From positions 1 through 30,907 of IMG/VR virus record IMGVR_UViG_3300023235_000088: DNA of 30,907 nucleotides. One strand, written 5' to 3'. The notes beneath the pieces were generated by a model. The model did no database searches. It was not told the DNA's origin and saw nothing but the letters and a program-made list of their open reading frames with translations. This document shows, in pieces, positions 1 through 5,774 of the stretch. The stretch's first letter is position 1. Each line of letters starts with the position of its first letter. The stretch is from a virus. The position numbers were made by a program, and so were the translations under genes.

Positions 1-28
1 TGGGCTTGCACCCATCTTTGTAAATAAA

Positions 29-99
29 CCAAATTCTGAAAACGAGGTTCCACAGTTGACGAGCAACCCAAATTCTGAAAACTCCATTCCACAGTTGAC
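29..99. repeat. Direct repeat pair, 32 bp, 39-bp period
   Basis: Two copies (29-60 and 68-99) share the blocks CCAAATTCTGAAAAC and TTCCACAGTTGAC and differ only in a 4-base centre (GAGG against TCCA). The spacing of 39 bp is close to four helical turns, which fits protein binding on one face of the DNA. TTCCACA partly resembles a DnaA box, and the phage encodes a DnaA domain IV protein, but the match is imperfect. Origin iteron or operator are both possible. Confidence 0.75.
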
Positions 100-135
100 C
101 GATACTTCCATAATCTGCAAGTTGCCGGAACTATC

Positions 136-179
136 CAGGCGTGAGACCTATCGGATGCGCTAACTGTAGTTCACGCCTG
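136..179. other. Perfect 9-bp inverted repeat
   Basis: CAGGCGTGA (136-144) pairs perfectly with TCACGCCTG (171-179) across a 26-nt loop. No T-run follows on either strand, so a simple terminator is unlikely. It lies in the repeat-rich non-coding region at the left of the window. Confidence 0.5.
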
Positions 180-347
180 CATGTATTGTGTTTGGTACAC
201 CACGCCAGCGCATCAGGCTCATAGTAGTGTTATATCCCCCTAGTAGTTTCAGTGAATATGAGGGCGGCAATTTCTGGCGCATTGATCCGCACATCAACTC
301 AGGTCGATAACATTATGAAAGTTAGTGACCACACTCATCGTTATCAT

Positions 348-366
348 TGTCCATTGTCCATGGACA
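348..366. promoter_or_regulatory. Palindrome with an extra half-site (operator candidate)
   Basis: TGTCCATGGACA (355-366) is a perfect 12-bp palindrome. An additional TGTCCA half-site sits 7 bp upstream (348-353). This is typical of a dimeric repressor or activator site with a flanking half-site. The binding protein is unknown. Confidence 0.45.
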
Positions 367-443
367 GTCTTAGTGTGATTCACGGCAATTTCCAGCCGGT
401 TATGGCACGCATCCATCGTTTACAGGCAATGCATGGCCCATCG

Positions 444-514
444 ACGTGCAAAGATTATCGCGTTTTCTTTACATGTCCCGACAACGTGCAAAGGAATCTC
501 CGTTTTCTTTACAT
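444..514. repeat. Direct repeat pair, 31 bp, 40-bp period
   Basis: Copies at 444-474 and 484-514 share ACGTGCAAAG at the left and CGTTTTCTTTACAT at the right, with a few differences between. The period of 40 bp resembles that of the pair at 29-99. The second copy contains a GAATC (GANTC) site at 494-498. It lies directly before the 16-bp array, and the CATATCATT after the second copy blends into that array. Confidence 0.7.
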
Positions 515-597
515 ATCATTGTGATACATATCATATCTGATACATATCATATCTGATACATATCATTGTGATACATGTCATATGTGATACATTTATC
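509..597. repeat. Array of about five 16-bp palindromic repeats
   Basis: TGATACATATCA occurs at 522-533, 538-549 and 554-565, with a one-base variant at 569-580 and a degenerate copy at 585-596. A half copy precedes the array near 510-520. The period is 16,16,15,16 bp. Each unit is a TGATA/TATCA inverted repeat around a 2-bp centre, so a dimeric protein could bind each one. The array is AT-rich and lies about 70 bp before the promoter at 667-694. It may be an origin iteron array, a partition site or an operator array. Confidence 0.75.
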
Positions 598-666
598 CCG
601 CTCGGTAAATATCGGCCAGAAAGCGTAGTGACACTGCGTAAATGTCCCTATCGGTAAACCGGGCGC

Positions 667-694
667 TGGACAGCCGGAGACAGTGTGCTATAAA
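667..694 (+). promoter_or_regulatory. Sigma70-like promoter
   Basis: TGGACA (667-672) and TATAAA (689-694) are separated by 16 bp, giving 5/6 matches at each hexamer. Transcription would start near 701, just before the small gene at 736. Because the -10 box overlaps the ATG at 694, that upstream ATG is unlikely to be the start codon. Confidence 0.5.
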
Positions 695-735
695 TGCTTC
701 AGACGTTCCCGCGTTCCAAATCAGACGAGACACAC

Positions 736-951
736 ATGAACCCCTTCAAGAAGCTTAGCGATACAATGACCGGCGCAACACAGAAAAGCGGCATCGAGAC
801 ACGCAAGCGCGGTGAGACTGACGCTGATCGCCGCAATCGTGAGAACCGTCTACGCGAGGAGCGTGAAGCTGCTGAGCGCAAGATGCGGGAAGAGGCTAAA
901 GAGAAAGCCTGGCAGGCGGAGCGCAAGCGCCGGGGCTACGCGCCTAACTGA
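736..951 (+). CDS. Small highly charged hypothetical protein
   Basis: A 71-residue protein of unknown function. The second half is almost entirely Arg, Glu, Lys and Ala (roughly residues 30-65) and should form a long charged alpha helix or coiled coil. There is no signal peptide or membrane segment. ATG 736 is preferred over ATG 694 because the latter overlaps the -10 box of the promoter at 667-694. The ribosome binding site is weak (a GAG about 10 bases upstream). It is the only rightward gene in the first 5.7 kb, beside the repeat region. An inverted repeat TTATCCC/GGGATAA (952-958 and 984-990) follows the gene, without a T-run. Confidence 0.6.
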   Translation: MNPFKKLSDTMTGATQKSGIETRKRGETDADRRNRENRLREEREAAERKMREEAKEKAWQAERKRRGYAPN

Positions 952-1026
952 TTATCCCACAAATTAGAGTTTCGTAGTGTAGCGGGATAAAGGAGGTCTG
1001 GCTGGCAGCGGTCGCAGGCGCTTGAT

Positions 1027-1851
1027 TCAGCCATTGCACTCACCCCAATTCGCCTGACAGAGAGCCCCCTCCATGTCGAATATCCAATCGCCCTGACGTT
1101 CCACCATTTCTCTGAGCGTTTGACGGGAATATTCAGAGCGGAACCTCGCCACTCCGGACGAAGCTAAACTGGACGCCAAAGCCTCCATCCGCTCCCACCA
1201 GTCGTGTTGATCGGGCTCATCTCGCGCTAACGCGGCCAGTTGTGCTTCAGACTTTAAAAAACAACCTGTGCAATTTCCGGCGCCCTTAGGTAGAGCGAGA
1301 TCGAAGGGTTGCGTCTCCCAAAAGTCCCATACATCCCGAACGGACACCCCTGCGTCTGCGAGCGGAAACCACCTAACGACACGCTTATCCGGGGACGCCC
1401 TTAGCCTGGTAGGTTCGTCGGCCCGAAATCCAACAGCGTTAGTCCAGCCCTTCCAGCCCTCAGAGATCAGGTAGCGGCGCGCTGGCAGTATCTTGAGGTG
1501 CTCGGTACAAAATCGTTTAGATTGGTCTGGGCATGCCTTTTTCCGGCGAATGAGCCGCTCGAAAGGCTCCCCATCCCTGCTGGCAGAATCGTGAGACACT
1601 GTTCTGAAAATAGGTCCGTCAGAGCGATCACCATCCTCGACCCAAACAATGTTGATCCCCCACCTGACGCCACACTCTCTAACAAAATCCAGAGTTTGGG
1701 GCCGCTCCTTGCCCGTGTTAGAAAAAACGACCCGGCAACGCTCAGGCAACCCAGCGTTTGCCTCAATTATTTGGTGCAGCATGTAAGCACTGGTGCGACC
1801 ACCACTAAAGCTGATTTGCACGTTACCGGTCGGCAAAATGTAAGCGCTCAT
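1027..1851 (-). CDS. PP-loop ATPase / PAPS reductase-like phage protein
   Basis: A 274-residue member of the adenine nucleotide alpha-hydrolase (PP-loop) superfamily, closest in layout to phage phosphoadenosine-phosphosulfate reductase-like proteins. The PP-loop SGGRTS is at residues 16-21. Cysteines occur in a FCTEHLK segment, in NCTGC, and in a C-terminal CQANWGEC, a pattern that could hold an iron-sulfur cluster or a redox pair. Family members activate a substrate by adenylation or reduce PAPS, and some relatives (DndC type) act in DNA phosphorothioation. No partner genes for either pathway are visible here, so the substrate is unknown. A GGGGGG(A)AG ribosome binding site precedes ATG 1851, and the gene has its own promoter (1971-1999) after a terminator. 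Confidence 0.75.
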   Translation of the reverse strand: MSAYILPTGNVQISFSGGRTSAYMLHQIIEANAGLPERCRVVFSNTGKERPQTLDFVRECGVRWGINIVWVEDGDRSDGPIFRTVSHDSASRDGEPFERLIRRKKACPDQSKRFCTEHLKILPARRYLISEGWKGWTNAVGFRADEPTRLRASPDKRVVRWFPLADAGVSVRDVWDFWETQPFDLALPKGAGNCTGCFLKSEAQLAALARDEPDQHDWWERMEALASSLASSGVARFRSEYSRQTLREMVERQGDWIFDMEGALCQANWGECNG

Positions 1852-1970
1852 GCCACTTCCCCCCTAATTGCCATACATTGAGACACAAGTGCGCAAGTGC
1901 CTATTGTCGCCAGAAACACCAATATGATACGCGTCATTCGCTTCATTGCTTTTCACTTTCCTAGTGGCCA

Positions 1971-1999
1971 ACTATACCATTGAACGTGGTGCCGGCCAA
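1971..1999 (-). promoter_or_regulatory. Leftward sigma70-like promoter for the PP-loop gene
   Basis: On the minus strand TTGGCC (1994-1999) and TATAGT (1971-1976) are 17 bp apart, matching 4/6 and 5/6 of the consensus. Transcription would begin near 1964, leaving a leader of about 110 nt before the ATG at 1851. It sits immediately after the leftward terminator at 2001-2039, so the PP-loop gene forms a separate transcription unit. Confidence 0.5.
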
Positions 2000-2000
2000 A

Positions 2001-2039
2001 TAAAAAAGGCGCCCCACTGCGGGCAAACAGTGGAGCGCC
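2001..2039 (-). terminator. Rho-independent terminator of the leftward operon
   Basis: Read on the minus strand, GGCGCTCCACTG (2039-2028) pairs with CAGTGGGGCGCC (2019-2008), with a single C-T mismatch or bulge, and is followed by TTTTTTA. The GC-rich stem with a run of six T is a classical intrinsic terminator. It lies downstream of the gene ending at 2157 and closes the leftward operon that starts at 5652. Confidence 0.85.
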
Positions 2040-2073
2040 AGAGCGCGGCCATAGGCGCCAGAGCGCGGCCATA
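2034..2073. repeat. Tandem 20-bp GC-rich repeat
   Basis: GCGCCAGAGCGCGGCCATA occurs at 2035-2053 and 2055-2073, a period of 20 bp, with a partial third copy (GCGCTA) after it. The first copy begins inside the arm of the terminator. The repeat lies between the terminator and the end of the gene at 2157. Its role is unknown; it may simply be local slippage duplication. Confidence 0.7.
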
Positions 2074-2156
2074 AGCGCTAGTTCGAGAGGAAAGGAACCA
2101 AAAACTCCCGAACGTCTAATCTATTGCAACGTTCATGCCGTGTCAAACGTTTCTAC

Positions 2157-2582
2157 CTATTTATATACATCATATGCGATGCGGTTCATATATTTTTTGG
2201 CCATTTTGCGAATTCCGTCCGCCGCCTGGCTTGGTGTGATTGCGTACATTGGCTTATTCGGGGCGAACCCACCGCCAAACAGTACCACTGCGTCATTGAA
2301 GTCAATGCATAGCGCCGCTCTCGCAGTTTTTTCCCAATTGCAGTCGTAATGAAACTCCTTCGGCGCAAATAGCCTCACTGCCTCTCCGGCAATGCAGCAA
2401 ACTGTTTTGCAAACGTGCGCACTGTTGGGATCGTCAGGCAACCACCCCTCTTGCGTAAGGGCATATTCAGACATATTGAAGCCATGCTCATAGGAATCTT
2501 TCATCCTTTTTCGGACGTGAGGAAGATTGCCTATATGGTCAGCAAGCTGCATCAGCCTTTCTCCGGCATTAAATGAACTCAT
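2157..2582 (-). CDS. Small hypothetical phage protein with a CIAG motif
   Basis: A 141-residue cytoplasmic protein. The centre carries HVCKTVCCIAGEAVRLFAP, followed by an Ala-rich helix, a VVLFGGG stretch and ITPSQAADGIRKMAK near the C-terminus. This succession (CxTxxCIAGxA, then a putative helical unit, then an ITPxxAAxxI helix) recurs in short phage proteins of unknown function, so I place it there without assigning an activity. ATG 2582 is chosen because it follows the stop of the methyltransferase gene (2584) by one base and has GAGGGGG upstream. A start further upstream would lie wholly inside the methyltransferase gene. It is the last gene of the operon before the terminator at 2001-2039. 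Confidence 0.65.
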   Translation of the reverse strand: MSSFNAGERLMQLADHIGNLPHVRKRMKDSYEHGFNMSEYALTQEGWLPDDPNSAHVCKTVCCIAGEAVRLFAPKEFHYDCNWEKTARAALCIDFNDAVVLFGGGFAPNKPMYAITPSQAADGIRKMAKKYMNRIAYDVYK

Positions 2583-2583
2583 C

Positions 2584-3381
2584 TTAAACCCCCTCAAACA
2601 TGTTGATCGTTTTGGGCGACTTTCGCCCGACTGTGCCTTCATTGAACAGTGGAGGTTGTGCATATGCAAGTCTCATGCGAGCAACCGCCATATTGAAATA
2701 TTCTTCGTTCTGCTCAATACCCACAAAGATGCGCCCAAAGGCATTGCAGGCAATTCCAGTAGCACCGCTACCCATGAATGGGTCGAGTATGGTTTGGTCA
2801 GCCTCGGTGAAGTCTGCGACCAACTCTTTCATCAATGCCACCGGCTTCTCTGTAGGGTGTCCACCGTGACGGCCTGACGGATTTGTCAGGTGTGTGTAGA
2901 CGCCACGCTTACCGCCAGCGTTCCACTTTGCGTATCCGGCGCCGGCCCATGATGCGACAAACATCTCGGCTCCCATAGCCGGACCCTGGCCGTTCATCTG
3001 CGGCGTTGAGTCAGGCTTAACCCATACGCACGCCCTTTTGTATTTCATTGGACTTGCATTGATAGAGTCTGCCCAGCGCCCCACGCCTTCGGGAGAACAA
3101 AACAGCAACACCCAGCCGTTTGATGCCGCGTACACCTTCTCGACGATATCATCTCTCATGTTTTCCACATGGTCGAAGGAAATATCGCGATTCGATGGGC
3201 CTCCATCCTTGCGCACATTACGTGCGCCTGCTGTTTTAGCTTCGTGGGTTATCCTTTCATAAGGCGGGTCCGTTATTATATGATCCACGCTTGACAGAAG
3301 CGGAATGATCTCCAGGCAATCTCCACGCAAAAGAACGTGGGGGCCTACAGCTACCCAATCTTTTATTGGATTATCGCTCAT
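2584..3381 (-). CDS. DNA methyltransferase, DPPY type (putative adenine-N6, beta-class order)
   Basis: A 265-residue amino-methyltransferase. The catalytic motif DPPY is at residues 38-41 and the S-adenosylmethionine site DPFMGSG at 200-206, followed by FVGIE. With the catalytic motif first and the SAM motif last, the order is that of beta-class enzymes, the class of CcrM. It lacks the long C-terminal part of CcrM (about 355 residues), and the sequence after DPPY (ERITHEAK) is unlike CcrM, so a GANTC target cannot be assumed. It may methylate adenine or N4-cytosine to protect phage DNA or to mark regulatory sites. No restriction enzyme is adjacent. It shares the operon with the GcrA-like gene, which makes a regulatory role attractive. 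Confidence 0.85.
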   Translation of the reverse strand: MSDNPIKDWVAVGPHVLLRGDCLEIIPLLSSVDHIITDPPYERITHEAKTAGARNVRKDGGPSNRDISFDHVENMRDDIVEKVYAASNGWVLLFCSPEGVGRWADSINASPMKYKRACVWVKPDSTPQMNGQGPAMGAEMFVASWAGAGYAKWNAGGKRGVYTHLTNPSGRHGGHPTEKPVALMKELVADFTEADQTILDPFMGSGATGIACNAFGRIFVGIEQNEEYFNMAVARMRLAYAQPPLFNEGTVGRKSPKTINMFEGV

Positions 3382-3391
3382 GCGTCTCCCG

Positions 3392-3577
3392 TTACCTCCA
3401 GATAAAGATTAATGGTATTGCGAAAAGTGACACGACTCCTAAGACCAACGCCAAGAAGTTAATGAGAATCCAGAAGTACCAGGCTTCTGATTTTGGGTAA
3501 CAATTTCTGGAAAACAGGGCTGTCAGCAAAAACATGCCGATGCATACAACCAGAACAGTTTCGGCTATCTGCAACAT
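3392..3577 (-). CDS. Small two-span membrane protein
   Basis: A 61-residue protein with two hydrophobic segments (about residues 3-22 and 35-59) separated by a short polar stretch (SRNCYPKSEAW). No family recognised. A TGGAGG sequence lies about 12 bases before ATG 3577, and the gene ends 10 bases before the methyltransferase start. The size and topology would allow a role in exclusion or lysis control, but nothing in the sequence shows this. Confidence 0.6.
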   Translation of the reverse strand: MLQIAETVLVVCIGMFLLTALFSRNCYPKSEAWYFWILINFLALVLGVVSLFAIPLIFIWR

Positions 3578-3657
3578 TAGTATGACTTGCCTCCAGCGTC
3601 CACTGACGCTCCGAAGCAGCCTTTTATTGCTGAGTTAATTCCGTTTTTAAGTCTCAT
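3577..3657 (-). CDS. Possible 26-residue mini-protein
   Basis: The minus strand reads MRLKNGINSAIKGCFGASVD... and stops at a TAA that overlaps the next ATG (TAATG at 3579-3575), an arrangement seen in coupled phage genes. The start lies in the right-hand end of the first 28-bp repeat copy, and the only Shine-Dalgarno-like sequence is a weak GGAA. The coupling is suggestive, but the evidence is thin. Confidence 0.3.
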   Translation of the reverse strand: MRLKNGINSAIKGCFGASVDAGGKSY

Positions 3658-3686
3658 TTGAGTTAATTCCGTTTTTAAGGCTCATT
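3631..3686. repeat. Tandem 28-bp duplication
   Basis: Two adjacent copies (3631-3658 and 3659-3686) start with TGAGTTAATTCCG and differ at one base (T against G near the right end). The second copy runs into the stop codon of the gene at 3685-4269. On the minus strand each copy supplies an ATGAG, so the duplication creates two possible small starts. It looks like a recent tandem duplication between two genes. Confidence 0.85.
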
Positions 3687-4269
3687 ATTTGCTCTCCAGT
3701 TCAGTTTCGCATAGCGCAAGCGCGCGCCAGGCCAGTGATACAGAATGTGGCGTTCCGTCGTCTCCGACTTTGCCACGGTCGATAAGGTGACGGACAATAC
3801 AGTCCGCATGATCGTTAGACTTATCTTTTGACCAGTAAAGCGGCTGGCCAGGGTTATGCTTATCATTGCCGGTCTTAGAGAGTCGCGCCAAAGCCGCCAT
3901 TGTCAGGGGAAAGTAGTCCAGAACGCCTGTTGCAATTGGCGTATTCTTGCGCTCCTCGCTATCTTCTGTGATTTTTATTGATCTCGTGTCTCCGTAAACA
4001 GATTTCACCTTTGTCTCTACGTCTACATCCACGTTAGTATTCACGCATATCGGCAATTTTTCTACAATATCCCAATGTAACTCAAATTTCACGCCAAGGG
4101 AATCTATGTAAAATGATCCATTCTCCCTCCAGGAACTGTCCACCCATAAACCAGACGAAATATCATAATACTGACCCTTGAAGGGATAGATGCTTTCGCC
4201 GTCGTAAAACTGGATTTTCGCCCTAGTCCCGCTGCGCGTCCTGTAATATTCACCAACCTCGAGTTTCAT
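3685..4269 (-). CDS. dATP/dGTP diphosphohydrolase-like (DUF5664-type) two-domain protein
   Basis: A 194-residue protein. The C-terminal part (about 118-190) follows the DUF5664 layout, now named the dATP/dGTP diphosphohydrolase N-terminal domain: a hydrophobic start (FPLTMAALARLSKTGNDKH), a YWSKD segment, CIVRHLIDRGK, DDGTPHSVSLAWRALAL and a final acidic helix. The N-terminal 110 residues resemble a small beta-rich accessory domain common in phage proteins (VGEYYRTRSG, ending in DIVEKL). Related enzymes hydrolyse purine deoxynucleotides in phage-infected cells. It overlaps the upstream HD-phosphohydrolase gene by 20 bases, so the two are probably co-translated in nucleotide-pool control. Activity is inferred from weak family resemblance. 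Confidence 0.55.
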   Translation of the reverse strand: MKLEVGEYYRTRSGTRAKIQFYDGESIYPFKGQYYDISSGLWVDSSWRENGSFYIDSLGVKFELHWDIVEKLPICVNTNVDVDVETKVKSVYGDTRSIKITEDSEERKNTPIATGVLDYFPLTMAALARLSKTGNDKHNPGQPLYWSKDKSNDHADCIVRHLIDRGKVGDDGTPHSVSLAWRALALCETELESK

Positions 4270-4822
4270 GTCGCCCTCCTGTCAAAAACATAAACATTAC
4301 CAAAAATTCCATTTTGGCACAGGCTTGAGACCAAGGTTCAATATATATGCCAAGAGGTTTAGTCCCGTCCGATTCCATGTCCCACTTGTGTTCAGACTGC
4401 ATCATTAGTGCCTTCCGCTCATCCAAAAGAATTCGGCGGTCATACTCCTTGGTTTTTTCCTGCATCTCGCTGGCCAGGTTAAGGTGCGCAAACTTTTGGC
4501 GAATACCCTTGTCAACCTGAAGTGCTATTTCTGAAAACACCGGAATCATAGATTTCAGCGGAGTTTTCATATCGCCAACATACGCCTCTTCGGCGTCATG
4601 CATCAAAGCATCAAAAGCTAAAAACTTATCGTCCGTATCTTTTAGAATTTTCTCTGCCAAATATACCGAATGCTGCGCGACAGAATAGAAGTATTTCGTG
4701 GCGCCACCATACCGGCACGTCATCGAAAGGGCGTGCGCAATATCAACTATCTGTATGTCGTTATTCATCAAATCGTTGAAGTCGAACTTACGGCCTGTAT
4801 ATGTCAAAACCCAATTACTCAT
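4250..4822 (-). CDS. HD-domain (deoxy)nucleotide phosphohydrolase, YfbR/DatZ-like
   Basis: A 190-residue HD-superfamily enzyme. The metal-binding set is visible: QHS (H51), MHDAEEAYVGDMKTPLK (H75, D76, with E79 and D84) and a later Asp (D128 or D134). This arrangement matches YfbR 5'-nucleotidases and the phage dATP triphosphohydrolase DatZ, which removes dATP in phages carrying 2-aminoadenine. Many phages without modified DNA also carry such proteins. It overlaps the upstream HTH gene by 8 bases and the downstream diphosphohydrolase gene by 20 bases, so the enzymes are probably made together. It likely acts in the cytoplasm on dNTPs or dNMPs; the exact substrate is not determined. Confidence 0.75.
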   Translation of the reverse strand: MSNWVLTYTGRKFDFNDLMNNDIQIVDIAHALSMTCRYGGATKYFYSVAQHSVYLAEKILKDTDDKFLAFDALMHDAEEAYVGDMKTPLKSMIPVFSEIALQVDKGIRQKFAHLNLASEMQEKTKEYDRRILLDERKALMMQSEHKWDMESDGTKPLGIYIEPWSQACAKMEFLVMFMFLTGGRHETRGW

Positions 4823-5318
4823 CCCAAGCCCCTGTTTTTACATGCAATTCGCGTTTCTGGAGAATTTGGTGAACTCGCTGACGTGTTAGCCCGAATTCTT
4901 CGCCAATTTGCTTCATTGTAAAGCCAAAATCGCGCCGGTATGACATAACGTCCGCACGATCCTTATTCACTGCCTTCGATAGCTTGCGCGGAGTCTCGTC
5001 GCCAAGCTGCTCGCGAATTGCGTAGTATATACGGTACTTGGACACCCCGGTCTTTTTGGACGCCTCGGAAACAGTGCATTCGCCGCTTTGCACAAGCTGC
5101 ACCGCGTCACGCACTTCCTCAAACACTCCACGCTTGACTCCAAGGGCCTGCGCTGTGATTGAAATTCGAGCCGTCGATATCCCGGTTTCTTTTGAGATTT
5201 CAGCCAGCCGCTTGCCGGATGATAGACTTGTCAAGGCTTCCAACATTAAGCTTGAGAGGTGGGGTTTCTGCTCTGACAGATCGTTCGTAGTGGTGTTGGC
5301 AGTAATTTGTGAGTCCAT
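4815..5318 (-). CDS. Multi-HTH DNA-binding protein
   Basis: A 167-residue protein made of three successive helix-turn-helix-like units at about residues 25-60, 68-110 and 125-155. The last (TMKQIGEEFGLTRQRVHQIL) looks like sigma70 region 4. Each contains the pattern of a short helix, a GIS/GVS/GLT turn and a recognition helix. The N-terminus is Ser/Thr-rich and probably disordered. The start at 5318 is supported by GCGGAG nine bases upstream and lies inside the end of the GcrA-like gene (119-base overlap). Made from the same message as the GcrA-like protein, it is probably a transcription regulator of phage or host genes, perhaps binding extended or repeated sites. Confidence 0.7.
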   Translation of the reverse strand: MDSQITANTTTNDLSEQKPHLSSLMLEALTSLSSGKRLAEISKETGISTARISITAQALGVKRGVFEEVRDAVQLVQSGECTVSEASKKTGVSKYRIYYAIREQLGDETPRKLSKAVNKDRADVMSYRRDFGFTMKQIGEEFGLTRQRVHQILQKRELHVKTGAWDE

Positions 5319-5652
5319 TGGTTTTTTCTCCGCAAAATTTGAATGGTTTGTCCCATGTTACCGGGAAGTGGCACTGCTTCGGACCCAATTCGATTAGTGA
5401 TGGGCCGTCACGCTCTGGCGTGTCTTGGTCTGGTCGCTTTGGAATACGACGACGCTTCAGTATACATTCTTTGGTAGCGTCATCTTGTCTTTTGGTCTTT
5501 CTTGGCGTCTTAATTCCATGACGCTTAAACACACCAGCAATGGTTCCTGCTGATATGTTTTCGTCCCTGGCGACTCCGCGCATGGTCATTCCGCCGGCAA
5601 TCTTCTCTTGCCAGCGAGCCACGTCCTCTTCTTTCCACTTGATAGTACTCAT
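5200..5652 (-). CDS. GcrA-like cell-cycle regulator
   Basis: A 150-residue protein with the two-part layout of GcrA. It has an N-terminal HTH (about residues 1-50: EEDVARWQEKIAGG, then GVARDENISAGTIAGVFKRHG), a basic linker, and a C-terminal CHFPVTWDKPFKFCG...NYCQHH segment whose Cys/His pattern matches the GcrA C-terminal domain (CxWP...FCG...YCxxH). GcrA binds RNA polymerase sigma70 and activates promoters with methylated GANTC in Alphaproteobacteria. The phage copy could redirect host transcription or act on phage promoters; a GANTC cluster lies before the late operon (10763-10816). First gene after the strong promoter at 5677-5705, with GGGAG eight bases before ATG 5652. Confidence 0.8.
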   Translation of the reverse strand: MSTIKWKEEDVARWQEKIAGGMTMRGVARDENISAGTIAGVFKRHGIKTPRKTKRQDDATKECILKRRRIPKRPDQDTPERDGPSLIELGPKQCHFPVTWDKPFKFCGEKTNGLTNYCQHHYERSVRAETPPLKLNVGSLDKSIIRQAAG

Positions 5653-5667
5653 GTAAAAACTCCCGTT

Positions 5668-5680
5668 TACAATGTTTGTA
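5668..5680. promoter_or_regulatory. Operator candidate overlapping the leftward -10 box
   Basis: TACAA-TGT-TTGTA is a perfect 5-bp inverted repeat with a 3-bp centre. It overlaps the -10 hexamer (5677-5682) and the predicted start site of the leftward promoter, a position where a bound repressor would block RNA polymerase. The regulator is unknown; the HTH protein at 4815-5318 is one candidate for autoregulation. Confidence 0.45.
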
Positions 5681-5705
5681 TATTACCCGATATTGCACAT
5701 GTCAA
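5677..5705 (-). promoter_or_regulatory. Strong leftward sigma70 promoter of the gcrA-like operon
   Basis: On the minus strand TTGACA (5705-5700), a perfect -35, is followed after 17 bp by TATACA (5682-5677). Transcription should start near 5670, giving a short leader of about 18 nt with GGGAG before ATG 5652. It drives the operon ending at the terminator 2001-2039. No GANTC occurs in it. Confidence 0.75.
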
Positions 5706-5717
5706 CAAAACATTTGA

Positions 5718-5746
5718 TTGAAATAGCAACTTTCGTGCCGTATAGT
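5718..5746 (+). promoter_or_regulatory. Rightward promoter of the lipoprotein gene
   Basis: TTGAAA (5718-5723) and TATAGT (5741-5746) are separated by 17 bp, each matching 5/6 of the consensus. The predicted start near 5753 lies before ATG 5775. The promoter is back to back with the leftward promoter at 5677-5705, with 12 bp between the two -35 boxes. Confidence 0.6.
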
Positions 5747-5774
5747 GATGGCTCGCAATAGAATGAGGTTAGAA

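Noticed and set aside
252-524. A 90-codon rightward open frame in the repeat region
   Set aside because: It runs through direct repeats and a palindrome, has no clear ribosome binding site and gives an atypical His/Arg/Cys-rich protein. I treat the region as non-coding.
3685-4822. Claim that the phage genome contains 2-aminoadenine
   Set aside because: PurZ and a matching polymerase are not in the window, and DatZ-like proteins also occur in ordinary phages. Kept only as a question.
5745-5774. GTG 5745 or ATG 5748 as lipoprotein starts
   Set aside because: They overlap the -10 box, and the added residues would spoil the signal peptide. ATG 5775 has a ribosome binding site.
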